Shown one piece after another: positions 1 through 8,007 of a DNA stretch of 64,000 nucleotides. Each line of letters begins with the position of its first letter. Positions within the stretch are counted from its first letter, which is position 1. Below the pieces are notes generated by a model, which was not told the origin of the DNA, did no database searches, and worked only from the letters and a program-made list of their open reading frames with translations. The position numbers were made by a program, and so were the translations under genes. This stretch comes from Enterococcus songbeiensis (lineage in GTDB: Bacteria > Bacillota > Bacilli > Lactobacillales > Enterococcaceae): assembly GCF_005405265.1 (NCBI RefSeq), contig NZ_BJDS01000004.1, positions 1 through 64,000 on the forward strand, written 5' to 3'.

Positions 1-280
1 CCGCCACCTGCGCAAGAGAATTCTTATTCAGCAGAATCTCTGTATAATCATTTAAATAACAAAAAAAGAGAACACCGGAATGCTCTCTTTTCCAGATTTA
101 ATTCAAAACAACACTATTTGACAAAGAGCCAAAAGCCTGTGAGAAGAAATTCTCGCAGGTTTTTTTGTGTCAAAATGAGGGGGGGCTATTGAGTATTGAT
201 AAGTATAAAAGGTCGGTAGGTAGCCATAAAATTGAAATATGATACTATGTAGGTAACAAAAGCAGAATGGAGGAAAAAAT
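1..280. other. Window edge, no assignable gene
   Basis: Reading frame 1 is open from the edge to a TGA near 192, but it runs straight through an intrinsic terminator at 136-166, so I do not call it a gene. The other two forward frames stop before position 55. A weaker hairpin with AAGAGA/TCTCTT arms lies at about 66-90. The likely reading is that an upstream gene ends within the first 60 bases or just outside the window. The stretch from 170 to 268 is AT-rich leader of the next gene. Confidence 0.4.
136..166 (+). terminator. Intrinsic terminator
   Basis: A nine-pair stem (CCTGTGAGA with TCTCGCAGG, one G-T pair) around a short loop is followed directly by seven T residues. It would end transcription arriving from the left of the window. 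Confidence 0.8.
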
Positions 281-652
281 TTGAAAATTATTACTAATAG
301 TAATTGTAATAATTCGCCAAAGAATAAATTTATTGAAACGTATTCAATTAATCTGTTAACAAAGAATCTAACGGAATTACAATTAGACTCAACAAGTCAC
401 CTGTCCATAGTCCTGCCCGATGGAAAGGAAATCAAAAATTTAGCAGATCTAGAACAATGGAGCATGGAAGCAGAGACTGTAACTTCTATTGCATCTGTTT
501 CGCATGGAAAGCAAGCCTTCTTCTTAGCGTTATTAACCAATAAAAATAAAGAAAATTATTTTACAATCTATTACGAATTTGAAACATTTAAGGCAAAAAA
601 AATAGAAAAAATAATATTATTTGAAGGACATATGTTGAATAGAATTTCATAA
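281..652 (+). CDS. Hypothetical protein, AT-rich orphan
   Basis: I do not recognise this 123-residue protein. It starts at TTG 281, preceded by GGAGG with a seven-base gap, which makes a real gene likely. There is no signal peptide or membrane segment. The middle, around residues 40-105, has the alternating strand and helix feel of a small alpha/beta-barrel fold such as SnoaL/NTF2, but this is only an impression. Its coding sequence is clearly more AT-rich than the core genes downstream, and it sits beside a broken restriction gene, so it probably belongs to a small acquired patch. No partner gene is evident. Confidence 0.6.
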   Translation: MKIITNSNCNNSPKNKFIETYSINLLTKNLTELQLDSTSHLSIVLPDGKEIKNLADLEQWSMEAETVTSIASVSHGKQAFFLALLTNKNKENYFTIYYEFETFKAKKIEKIILFEGHMLNRIS

Positions 653-710
653 ATTGATCTGTTCAATGTGGTAAATATAGGCTTCCCAGTAAAGATAGTT
701 ATAGCCACCA

Positions 711-747
711 GGATTCAAAAACGTCAAAACATCGATGTTTTTGAACC
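711..747. repeat. Inverted repeat between orphan gene and mrr
   Basis: GGATTCAAAAAC is mirrored by GTTTTTGAACC with one interruption, and the core AAAACATCGATGTTTT is a perfect 16-base palindrome. No T-tract follows, so it is not a typical terminator. It lies about 75 bases upstream of the interrupted mrr gene and could be an operator or a weak hairpin terminator for the orphan gene. Confidence 0.5.
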
Positions 748-819
748 GTGATTTACTTATATTGTTTTGTAAGAAAGCAGAAGTTATGGTTTGTTATCGT
801 TTTGGAGGAGTAGATAGTA

Positions 820-1719
820 GTGAATTTACCGACATACGAAGAATTGTATCCATATACTTTACAAGTATTAGCTGATGGATCACCAAAAGTTGTCAAAGAA
901 ATTAGAATAGAAGTTGCAAATGTATTGAACTTAACTCAAGAACAAATAAATTTTCGACTTGAATCGGGAATCATTCAGTTCAATAATTGATTAGGCTGGT
1001 CGTTATCTTATTTAAAACAGGCGGGAGCTGTTGTAATCCCTAGTCGTGGAATTTATCGCATTACTGATGTGGGTTATAATTTGCTGAAAGAGGATTTTGT
1101 TGATAATAAGAAGTTAATGCAGTTTGAATCCTTTAGAAAATTTAAGAATAAGTCGCGTGGAAATGCTGATACAGAAGATCCAAGCAACGATGAGGAAACT
1201 CCTGAAGAAGCAATTATCAGCAAAGTAGCGTTAATTGATGCAGAACTCAGAGAAGATATTCTTGCGAAAATTCTTGAAAACTCTCCCTTTTATTTCGAAA
1301 AAATTGTGCTGAAGCTGCTCAATGCAAAGGGATATGGAGACGGTAGTTTATTGACAGTCAAAAGTGGTGATGGCGGTATTGATGGGATCATCAATGAAGA
1401 TCCATTAGGCTTTCATAATATTTATGTTCAAGCAAAACGTTGGAATCCTACAAGGACAGTTGGACGTCCTGAAATCCAAAAGGTTAAAGGTGCAATGGAT
1501 GATCGTTACGAAGGTCTGAACCAAGGCGTATTTATTATAACCGCTAAATTCTCTTCTGAAGCAAGAGAATACGGTAATCATTTAAAATTAGCGAAGATTA
1601 TACTAATTGATGGGGAGAAATTAGCCAAAGAAATGATTCGCCATAAAGTCGGGGTAGACGTTAAGCAAATTATTGAAGCACATGCAATTGATTCGGATTT
1701 CTTTACTGAGGATGAGTAA
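820..1719 (+). pseudogene. mrr: Mrr-type restriction endonuclease, interrupted by TGA
   Basis: Mrr is a type IV restriction enzyme that cuts modified DNA. The gene starts at GTG 820 with GGAGGAG nine bases upstream. The first 56 codons encode the Mrr N-terminal winged-helix domain, beginning LPTYEELYPYTLQVLADGS. The frame then meets TGA at 988-990 and continues open and in the same frame to 1719. After the stop come the rest of the N-domain (GWSLSYLKQAG, GIYRIT) and the PD-(D/E)xK nuclease domain, with GDGGIDG and QAKRW holding the catalytic Asp and Lys. The stop falls where the family usually has an Arg before the GW pair, so CGA to TGA is the simplest explanation. Translation might restart at GTG 1069, giving only the catalytic half. 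It is most likely an inactive allele; read-through or sequencing error is possible. Confidence 0.8.
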
Positions 1720-1754
1720 TTCGATTTGACCGCAGCTGATAACGTAAGAGAATA

Positions 1755-1792
1755 TATCAAAAAAGAGCTTGGGACTTATGTCCCAAGCTCTT
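1755..1792 (-). terminator. Terminator of the SulP gene
   Basis: A perfect 13-pair stem (AAGAGCTTGGGAC) with a four-base loop lies just past the stop of the minus-strand SulP gene. Read on the minus strand it is followed by a short T-run, so it serves that gene. On the plus strand it could also block read-through from mrr. Confidence 0.8.
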
Positions 1793-1797
1793 AGGAT

Positions 1798-3396
1798 CTA
1801 ATATTCTTGATGCAATGCATGAAGTGCATGAGCAACGGTTGGATGTTGGATAGGACGATCCGTATTTTTTTGCCAAAGTTGTTGGAATTGTTTTTCTACT
1901 TCTGGCTGCATCGAAGTAAAGACTAATTTTTGATCGTGCAACGCGGCGATTGAAAAGTAATCAGCAAAAGTATCTAACGCGGTCAAGTCGATACTAGGTA
2001 CACCGCGAAGTGAAAAGATGAGGCCTTCTTTATCTACGACTTGATCGAGTTCTTGTTTTAATTGATTGGTAGACATGAAGAATAATGGTCCAGTAATATA
2101 GATAACCGCCCAATCAGAACCGACAGTAGAAGGTGGCAAATTAATTCTTTGCCAATCGATCTCTTCTGTGATGATCGAGATTTTTGCACTTTTAGCGATA
2201 AAGAAAATGCAGCTGAAAATAATGCCGATAACAATCGCGATACTTAAATCAAAAATGATCGTACTCAACATCGTAACAGAAAACAGCAACAGCGCGGTTC
2301 GATTTTTTTGGAGAATCATCGTTTTGATCGTGGACCATTCATGCATCCGCCAGCTTGTGATAAGCAAGACGCTGGCAAGTGCGGCCATCGGAATCTGTGA
2401 CATAACTGGAGCAAAAATAATCATGGATAGAAATAAGAAGAGTGCGTGAAAAATTCCAGCCAATCGTGTTTGGGCACCTGATTTGATAGCTACGCTAGTT
2501 CGTGCAATTGCTGCCGTTGCGGGAATCCCGCCAAAAAAAGGCAAAATAATATTGCCGATTCCTTGAGCAATTAATTCTTGGTTGCTGTCAAGATCTTTTC
2601 CGGTCATTCGTCCGGCTGAAGCACCGCAGAGCAGACTTTCAATCATTCCTAACATCGCGATACTGACTGCGGGAAAAAATAATTGCTTGATTAAGGGAAG
2701 ATCGATTGCAGCAAGATTCAGTCGTTCATTTGTCAGCAATGAGGTGGGGATCTTGCCCACTTTTGCTACGGGTAATTTAAAAATGAAGGCAGCGATAGTC
2801 GCTAGAATAATTGCTGCAAGGGAAGCTGGTAAAACTTGGTTCCATTTTTTGGGATAAAAGATCAATATGAATAAGATGATCAGTCCTAATAATAAAGTAG
2901 GTAAATGCGGTGTAAAATCTGTTTTATAACTCAGCAATTTTGCGATAGCTGTCTCGCCGACAGAGGTCGTACCTAAAAAGTTATCGATTTGTCCTAGTGC
3001 GATAATAATGGCGATTCCTGAAGTAAAGCCTGTGATAACCGGCGAAGGAATAAAGGAAGTAAGTGTACCTAGTTTGAATAAGCCTGCAAGCAATAACAGG
3101 ATTCCAGCAATGAAGGTGGCGACTAATACGCCTGCGAGCCCTTGTGCGGCGATGATCCCCATCAAAATGGCGGCCATGGCACCAGTCGGACCAGAGATTT
3201 GATAAAATCCTCCAGACAAACTGCCAATCACAACACCAGCAATGATAGCTGTGATCATTCCAGCTGCAGCATCTGCGCCGCTGGAAACACCAAAGGCTAA
3301 CGCTAACGGCAATGCGACAGCAGCGACCGTCAATCCAGCCAATAGATCTTTTTGCAGTTTGTCCTTTGAATAATGGTGAAACTCTTGTTGTAACAA
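1798..3396 (-). CDS. SulP family anion transporter with STAS domain
   Basis: This is a membrane carrier of the SulP/SLC26 family, which moves sulfate, bicarbonate or related anions; the substrate cannot be read from sequence. The 532-residue protein has the family signature near its start (LAGLTVAAVALPLALAFG), about ten to twelve hydrophobic segments to roughly residue 410, then a cytoplasmic STAS domain at about 425-525 with the core SLRGVPSIDLTALD. The first standard start codon is TTG 3396, but it lacks a ribosome site. A GGAG lies 27 bases upstream, and an in-frame ATC at 3412-3414 sits nine bases after it, which would add the six residues (M)KRYKN. The true start is therefore probably ATC. 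The gene stands alone, divergent from the following yueI remnant. Confidence 0.85.
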   Translation of the reverse strand: MLQQEFHHYSKDKLQKDLLAGLTVAAVALPLALAFGVSSGADAAAGMITAIIAGVVIGSLSGGFYQISGPTGAMAAILMGIIAAQGLAGVLVATFIAGILLLLAGLFKLGTLTSFIPSPVITGFTSGIAIIIALGQIDNFLGTTSVGETAIAKLLSYKTDFTPHLPTLLLGLIILFILIFYPKKWNQVLPASLAAIILATIAAFIFKLPVAKVGKIPTSLLTNERLNLAAIDLPLIKQLFFPAVSIAMLGMIESLLCGASAGRMTGKDLDSNQELIAQGIGNIILPFFGGIPATAAIARTSVAIKSGAQTRLAGIFHALFLFLSMIIFAPVMSQIPMAALASVLLITSWRMHEWSTIKTMILQKNRTALLLFSVTMLSTIIFDLSIAIVIGIIFSCIFFIAKSAKISIITEEIDWQRINLPPSTVGSDWAVIYITGPLFFMSTNQLKQELDQVVDKEGLIFSLRGVPSIDLTALDTFADYFSIAALHDQKLVFTSMQPEVEKQFQQLWQKNTDRPIQHPTVAHALHALHQEY

Positions 3397-3442
3397 ATTT
3401 TTATAACGCTTGATTGTAAAACACTCCTTTTTGAAAATACGA

Positions 3443-3470
3443 CAAAAGCCCGTTTATTGACGGGCTTTTG
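3443..3470 (-). promoter_or_regulatory. Leader hairpin upstream of SulP gene
   Basis: A perfect 11-pair stem (CAAAAGCCCGT) with a six-base loop lies just upstream of the SulP ribosome site. It resembles an intrinsic terminator, but no gene ends here, so it may be a leader attenuator of the SulP transcript. Confidence 0.45.
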
Positions 3471-3650
3471 ATAAAAATTTTTTTTAAACCATCTTCAACT
3501 ATAAGATAATCCAAATAAAAGTACAATGGTTTTTGGATAGTTTTTCTGTGAAAGGGATTTCTTGTTAGCTTGGCAAAGTGTCAGTAAGTTTTTTTCCTTT
3601 TTGACATACTGATTTTAAAGAAAAAACTTATTTATAAGGAAGTGAATAGA

Positions 3651-4000
3651 TTGGCAAAAGATGAAGTGCAGCAGTACTTAGATAAAGGACGTTATGGTTC
3701 TCGCCACGAATCAATCCAGAGGAGCAGAGAAAATACTTGGGAACATTTCGGGAGCGTTGCTGTGTGAGTATGACCGTAGGAGAGATGCGTAATAAACAAG
3801 ATCAACAGAATTTGGTCGAAGAGATCAAGCAACATCCTGATGGGAAATTATTGATCAATGGTGCAGTCTCTGAAGAACTGCAACGTGTTTTTAGTGGTCT
3901 GGCTTCAAAAAATGCCGCTGATTTTACGATTGTCAATGATGCAACTGCCGAATCAGAAGGGAGTATAAGAGAGTATATAGAAGAAAAAAATCACAGGTAG
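3651..4000 (+). pseudogene. YueI-like (DUF1694) gene, frameshifted and truncated
   Basis: The gene starts at TTG 3651 with AAGGAAGTG upstream and encodes AKDEVQQYLDKGRYGSR. The frame then shifts at about 3703-3708, and the family sequence resumes in another frame as INPEEQRKYLGTFRERC and continues through MTVGEM, LLINGAVS and ADFTIVND, as in the YueI/DUF1694 family of unknown function. After SEGSI the expected C-terminal third is lost: the frame runs into unrelated residues and stops at 3998-4000. One indel plus a lost 3' end make this a decayed gene. The downstream piece to 4109 belongs to something else. Confidence 0.75.
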
Positions 4001-4109
4001 TACTGACCGTATTGCAAAATACAATCAATTATTACGTATCGAAGGCCAATTGGGTGACGTTGCAGAATACAAAGGTTTGAAATCTTTCTACAACTTGAAA
4101 AACAAATAA
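3981..4109 (+). pseudogene. C-terminal remnant of an unidentified gene
   Basis: A 42-codon open stretch without a start codon overlaps the end of the yueI remnant in another frame. It encodes [19 protein letters not shown] and ends SFYNLKNK. Its codons (AAC, TAC, GGT, CGT) look like those of a well-expressed gene, and a strong terminator follows it. I read it as the tail of a gene whose body was deleted when it became joined to yueI. I do not recognise the family. Confidence 0.5.
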
Positions 4110-4131
4110 TTATTTTTGAGTGAATGAATCT

Positions 4132-4178
4132 AAAAGCTTCTCCTTTTACTGTTATCAGAAAAAAGAGAAGCTTTTTTT
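4132..4178 (+). terminator. Intrinsic terminator
   Basis: AAAAGCTTCTC pairs perfectly with GAGAAGCTTTT over a 22-base loop, followed by a T-run. It ends transcription from the decayed yueI region. Confidence 0.75.
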
Positions 4179-4284
4179 GTGTCAAAAAGATGATGGCTAG
4201 TTATTATAATTGGGCGCATCTTATGAAAGAGAAACTGTTAATGGCTATTATTAGCAAATTTATCAATTTTAATTCAAAATCCTG

Positions 4285-4341
4285 TTGAATTATTTGTTTT
4301 TTTAACATAAACTAAGGTGACGAGAGTGATAATCATTCTCA
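4285..4341 (+). promoter_or_regulatory. Promoter and Fur box of siderophore transporter
   Basis: TTGAAT (4285-4290) and TAAACT (4308-4313) are 17 bases apart. TGATAATCATTCTCA at 4327-4341 matches the 7-1-7 Fur consensus TGATAATnATTATCA at all but one position and lies just downstream of the -10. Repression by Fur when iron is plentiful follows directly. Confidence 0.8.
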
Positions 4342-4365
4342 ATTAAAAAAGAAAAGGCAGTGACT

Positions 4366-5310
4366 ATGAAAAAAATCAGTTTTCTCGTTTTGGTGGTATT
4401 GTTTTTCGTTTCACTGTTTATCGGTGTCCATGAAGTGACGTTCGCAGATATTCTTGCAGGAAATGAAATAGAATGGTTTTTGCTTATGCAAACACGCATA
4501 CCTCGTACCATTAGTTTGGTGTTAGCGGGAGGAACATTAGGGGTATGTGGAATGATCATGCAACATATGATGCAAAATCGTTTTGTATCAGCAAATACGA
4601 TTGGTATGATGGATAGCGCCCGTTTGGGAATTCTATTGGTGATGCTCTTTTTACCCAATCATTCTATTTTGCTTCGTTCTTCGGTGGCTTTTCTTTTTGC
4701 TTACGCCGGCGTTTTATTATTTCTGGGATTGCGGCGTTGGCTGCCGAAAGGCGATCAAATGATTCTCCCTCTGACAGGAGTAATGTTTGGCAATATCATT
4801 GGTTCGATTGCTACTTTTTTTGCCTATCAATTTCAATTGGTGCAAAACGTTTCTTCCTGGATGCAGGGAAATTTTTCCACTGTCATGCAGGGGAGTTATG
4901 AGTTGTTGTATGTGACGATTCCGGTTTTCCTTCTTCTTTATTATTTTGGATACCAGATAACGATTGCAGGTTTGGGAGAAACAACGGCAAAAAATTTAGG
5001 AATGAATTACCAAGTGTTGCAATGGGGAATTTTTGCTTTGGTTGCTTTAGGGAGCAGCGCTGTTTTAATCATGGTGGGAAATATTCCATTTCTTGGTGTG
5101 GTGGTTCCGAATCTGGTTTCCCTATTCTATGGAGATCATTTAAAAAGCACGTTAGGTATGACAGCCATCACGGGTAGTATTTTTCTTGTATTCTGTGATA
5201 TTTTAGCGCGAATCATTATCCCGCCTTATGAAGTTCCAGTAAGTGTCGTGGTGGGAGTTCTAGGTGGTGGATTATTCATATTCTTATTGCTTTGGAGGAA
5301 ACGTAAATGA
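4366..5310 (+). CDS. Siderophore ABC transporter permease 1
   Basis: This is a FecCD/BtuC-family membrane permease, one half of the channel that carries iron-siderophore into the cell. The 314-residue protein has about nine hydrophobic segments. It carries the family's conserved TRIPRTI at about residues 43-49 and the cytoplasmic coupling region near LGMNYQVLQWG with the following PFLGVVVPNL. Start ATG 4366 is chosen over the GTG six bases earlier because AAAGG lies at proper distance. It overlaps the next permease by four bases and opens a four-gene operon like B. subtilis yclNOPQ (petrobactin) or the Fat/Ceu systems. The Fur box upstream supports iron transport. The catecholate substrate is inferred from family resemblance only. 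Confidence 0.88.
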   Translation: MKKISFLVLVVLFFVSLFIGVHEVTFADILAGNEIEWFLLMQTRIPRTISLVLAGGTLGVCGMIMQHMMQNRFVSANTIGMMDSARLGILLVMLFLPNHSILLRSSVAFLFAYAGVLLFLGLRRWLPKGDQMILPLTGVMFGNIIGSIATFFAYQFQLVQNVSSWMQGNFSTVMQGSYELLYVTIPVFLLLYYFGYQITIAGLGETTAKNLGMNYQVLQWGIFALVALGSSAVLIMVGNIPFLGVVVPNLVSLFYGDHLKSTLGMTAITGSIFLVFCDILARIIIPPYEVPVSVVVGVLGGGLFIFLLLWRKRK

Positions 5311-6263
5311 ACCGCTGGTTGAAAAATAAAATGGTGTGGTTGTTTCTGATTCTGTTAGTGTTGATTTTATTTTATCTGACCTACCAGACTTATGGAAATT
5401 GGGCGTTTGCCCTGCGTTTACGGGGAAAAAAGATTACCGCTTTTTTATTAGTGGCTGTGGTTTCTTCGATTAGTACCATTGTTTTTCAGACACTAACGAG
5501 AAATCAATTTTTGACCCCAGGGATTTTGGGACTGGACAACCTTTATGTCATGATTCAAACGTTGTTGTTCTTTTTTGTAGGCGGTGTCACAATGTTAAGT
5601 CAGGAAACGACGAGCTTGTTTTTAGTGAACATCGGAATTATGGCAGTGCTCAGTGTTTTATTTATTGGTTTTTTTATGGACAAGCATTCAGGGGAATTGT
5701 TTTTATTATTAATGGTGGGAATGATTGCGGGAACTTTTTTTTCCAGTATCAGCAGCTTTTTACAAGTGATTATGGACCCGAATGAATACGATTTGCTGCA
5801 GGGACGCCTTTTTGCCAGCTTCAGCAATGTTCCTAGTCAACATTTGCTCATGGCAGCAGTTTTGATTTTTGGCTGTAGTCTGTTTTTTTGGCTGGTCTCG
5901 CCTGAACTAGATGTTCTGCACTTGGGAAGAGATCATGCCGTGAATCTGGGAATTTCTTTGGCGGCCTTTCAAAAGTGGTGCTTGTTGGGGGTCGCTGTAA
6001 TGACCGGAACGGCCACTGCATTAGTTGGCCCCACCATTTTTCTTGGTTTTATTGTTGCTACCCTCAGCTATCAAGTTTTTCAAACGTTTCATCATCGCCA
6101 GCTTTTTATTGGAGGTTTTCTGATTGGCAGCATTCTCTTGATTGGCGGACAATTTTTGGTGGAGCAAGTATTTCAATGGACAACGACTATTAGTACCATC
6201 ATTCAATTTATCGGTGGAATTTTCTTTATCGGAAAAATTTTGTCAGAGAGGAAACGTGGATGA
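5307..6263 (+). CDS. Siderophore ABC transporter permease 2
   Basis: This second FecCD-type permease of 318 residues pairs with the preceding one to form the heterodimeric channel. It has about nine membrane segments, a basic N-terminus (NRWLKNKM), and the coupling-helix region NLGISLAAFQKW followed by GPTIFLGFIVATLSYQ. The corresponding YclO/FatC proteins have the same length. ATG 5307 overlaps the upstream stop (ATGA), and the downstream ATPase also starts inside this gene's last codons, so the three are translationally coupled. Confidence 0.88.
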   Translation: MNRWLKNKMVWLFLILLVLILFYLTYQTYGNWAFALRLRGKKITAFLLVAVVSSISTIVFQTLTRNQFLTPGILGLDNLYVMIQTLLFFFVGGVTMLSQETTSLFLVNIGIMAVLSVLFIGFFMDKHSGELFLLLMVGMIAGTFFSSISSFLQVIMDPNEYDLLQGRLFASFSNVPSQHLLMAAVLIFGCSLFFWLVSPELDVLHLGRDHAVNLGISLAAFQKWCLLGVAVMTGTATALVGPTIFLGFIVATLSYQVFQTFHHRQLFIGGFLIGSILLIGGQFLVEQVFQWTTTISTIIQFIGGIFFIGKILSERKRG

Positions 6264-7018
6264 TTTCAACAGAAGGACTTTCAAAAAAATATCAGGGAAA
6301 AATGGTCTTGCAGGAGATTGATTTAGAAATTCCTCAAGAGCAACTGGTGGCATTCATCGGTCCAAATGGTGCTGGAAAAAGTACCTTTCTTTCCCTTGTC
6401 AGTCGTATCCAACCACAATCAAGTGGAGAAATTTATTTGGATCATGGAGAATTGCGAACTTGGCGATCAAAAGAGTTGGCAAAAAAGTTGGCAATTCTAA
6501 AGCAGAGCAATGGCATTCAGCTGAATATCACGGTTCGAGAACTGGTGGCATTTGGACGATATCCTTATAGTCGAGGAAAACTGACCAAAAATGATCAGCA
6601 GATTATTCAACAGGCCATCCAGCAAATGTCTTTGCAGGAAATGGCAGAACAATCAATCCATACGCTATCTGGCGGACAACTTCAACGGGTGTACATTGCG
6701 ATGATTTTGGCTCAGGATACTGAGTATATTTTATTGGATGAACCGCTGAATAATTTGGATCTGAATCACGCCAACCAAATGATGCATTTACTGAAAGATT
6801 TGGTTCAAAAGGAAAAGAAAACCGTAGTAATCGTTTTACATGACATCAATTTTGCTGCCGGATTTGCCGATCATATTGTGGCATTGAAGGAAGGAAAACT
6901 TTTTGCCTCAGGGCCAACCACGGAAATCATTCAGCCGGAAATCATTAATCGGCTTTACGGAATGAAAATAAAAATTTATGAAATCGAAGGGAAACGCTTT
7001 TGCATGTACTTTCAATAG
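6260..7018 (+). CDS. Siderophore ABC transporter ATP-binding protein
   Basis: This cytoplasmic ATPase powers the two permeases upstream. It is 252 residues long with Walker A GPNGAGKST near residue 35, signature LSGGQLQRV near 137, Walker B YILLDEP near 156 and the switch His in VLHDIN near 190. This order is typical of the FepC/YclP group. The start ATG 6260 overlaps the end of the second permease. It ends ten bases before the binding-protein start. Confidence 0.9.
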   Translation: MISTEGLSKKYQGKMVLQEIDLEIPQEQLVAFIGPNGAGKSTFLSLVSRIQPQSSGEIYLDHGELRTWRSKELAKKLAILKQSNGIQLNITVRELVAFGRYPYSRGKLTKNDQQIIQQAIQQMSLQEMAEQSIHTLSGGQLQRVYIAMILAQDTEYILLDEPLNNLDLNHANQMMHLLKDLVQKEKKTVVIVLHDINFAAGFADHIVALKEGKLFASGPTTEIIQPEIINRLYGMKIKIYEIEGKRFCMYFQ

Positions 7019-7028
7019 GAGGAAAAAA

Positions 7029-7961
7029 ATGAAAAAAATGATAGTAGGAAGTTTAATCGCAGCCGCCTTTGCTTTGACTGCTTGCGGGAGTCAGGGAGCA
7101 AAAGAAAGTGTCGCCGCCAAACCAGCAGAAATAACAGTGACGGCTGCCGAAGGAGAGACCACTATTCCCCTGAACCCAAAAAAAGTAGTTGTTTTTGACA
7201 ATAGTGCTATTGATACGATGGATGCTTTGGGTGTAGGAGATCGAATCATCGGTGCGGCGACAACGAACATGCCGGATTATTTAGAAGCCTATCAAACAGT
7301 GGATTCTGCTGGTGGAATCAAAGAACCAGACTTGGAAAAAATCAATCAGATGCAACCGGATCTAATCATCATTTCCGGTCGCCAGAAGGATTTTGAAAAG
7401 GAATTGTCCGCCATCGCCCCTACGCTATTTTTAAGTGTAGATGCAACGGATACTTGGCAGTCAATCCAGAATAATATTTTAATAATCGGAGAAATTTTTG
7501 ATAAAAAAGAACTGGTAGAAGAAAAAATCACTGAACTTTCACAAAAAATTACAAAAACAAAAGAACAGGCAGAAGCAACTGAGGAGAAAGCCTTAATTGT
7601 TTTAGTAAATGAAGGCAGTTTATCTGCTTATGGAATGGGTTCACGATTTGGTATTATTCACGATACATTCGGGTTTCCAACAGCAGATGATAACATCGAA
7701 GCCTCTACCCATGGACAAAGTGTTTCCTATGAATACCTGTTGGAAAAAAATCCTGATATTCTTTTTGTGATCGACCGCACCAAAGCAATCGGTGGAGATA
7801 CGAGTGAAAGTCAGCTTGTTGAAAACCAACTGGTGCAACAAACGAATACCGGTAAAAATGGAAAGGTGATCAATCTTGATCCCCAAGTTTGGTATCTGTC
7901 AGGCAGCGGGTTAGAGTCTCTTGAAATTATGTTGGAGGATGTCAATCAAGTTTTTGAGTAA
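7029..7961 (+). CDS. Siderophore-binding lipoprotein
   Basis: This extracellular receptor delivers ferric siderophore to the permeases. The 310-residue protein has a lipoprotein signal ending in LTAC (Cys about residue 20) and a periplasmic-binding fold of the FatB/CeuE/YclQ type, with KKVVVFDNSAIDTMDALG and PDLIIISGR near the N-lobe. ATG 7029, with GGAGG seven bases upstream, is preferred to an in-frame start inside the ATPase gene. It is last in the operon and followed by a strong terminator. Family relatives bind catecholate or mixed-type siderophores; no siderophore synthesis genes are nearby, so uptake of foreign siderophores is likely. Confidence 0.88.
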   Translation: MKKMIVGSLIAAAFALTACGSQGAKESVAAKPAEITVTAAEGETTIPLNPKKVVVFDNSAIDTMDALGVGDRIIGAATTNMPDYLEAYQTVDSAGGIKEPDLEKINQMQPDLIIISGRQKDFEKELSAIAPTLFLSVDATDTWQSIQNNILIIGEIFDKKELVEEKITELSQKITKTKEQAEATEEKALIVLVNEGSLSAYGMGSRFGIIHDTFGFPTADDNIEASTHGQSVSYEYLLEKNPDILFVIDRTKAIGGDTSESQLVENQLVQQTNTGKNGKVINLDPQVWYLSGSGLESLEIMLEDVNQVFE

Positions 7962-7963
7962 AC

Positions 7964-8005
7964 AAAAAGTCTATGCGAGCTTGAATCGCATAGACTTTTT
8001 TTCTC
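7964..8005. terminator. Bidirectional terminator
   Basis: AAAAAGTCTATGCGA pairs with TCGCATAGACTTTTT around a seven-base loop, with As on the left and Ts on the right. It serves the siderophore operon and the convergent pyruvate oxidase gene. Confidence 0.85.
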
Positions 8006-8007
8006 TT

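Noticed and set aside
1..192. Open frame at the left edge encoding about 63 residues
   Set aside because: It runs through an intrinsic terminator and its end is rich in Arg without family features; not reported as a gene.
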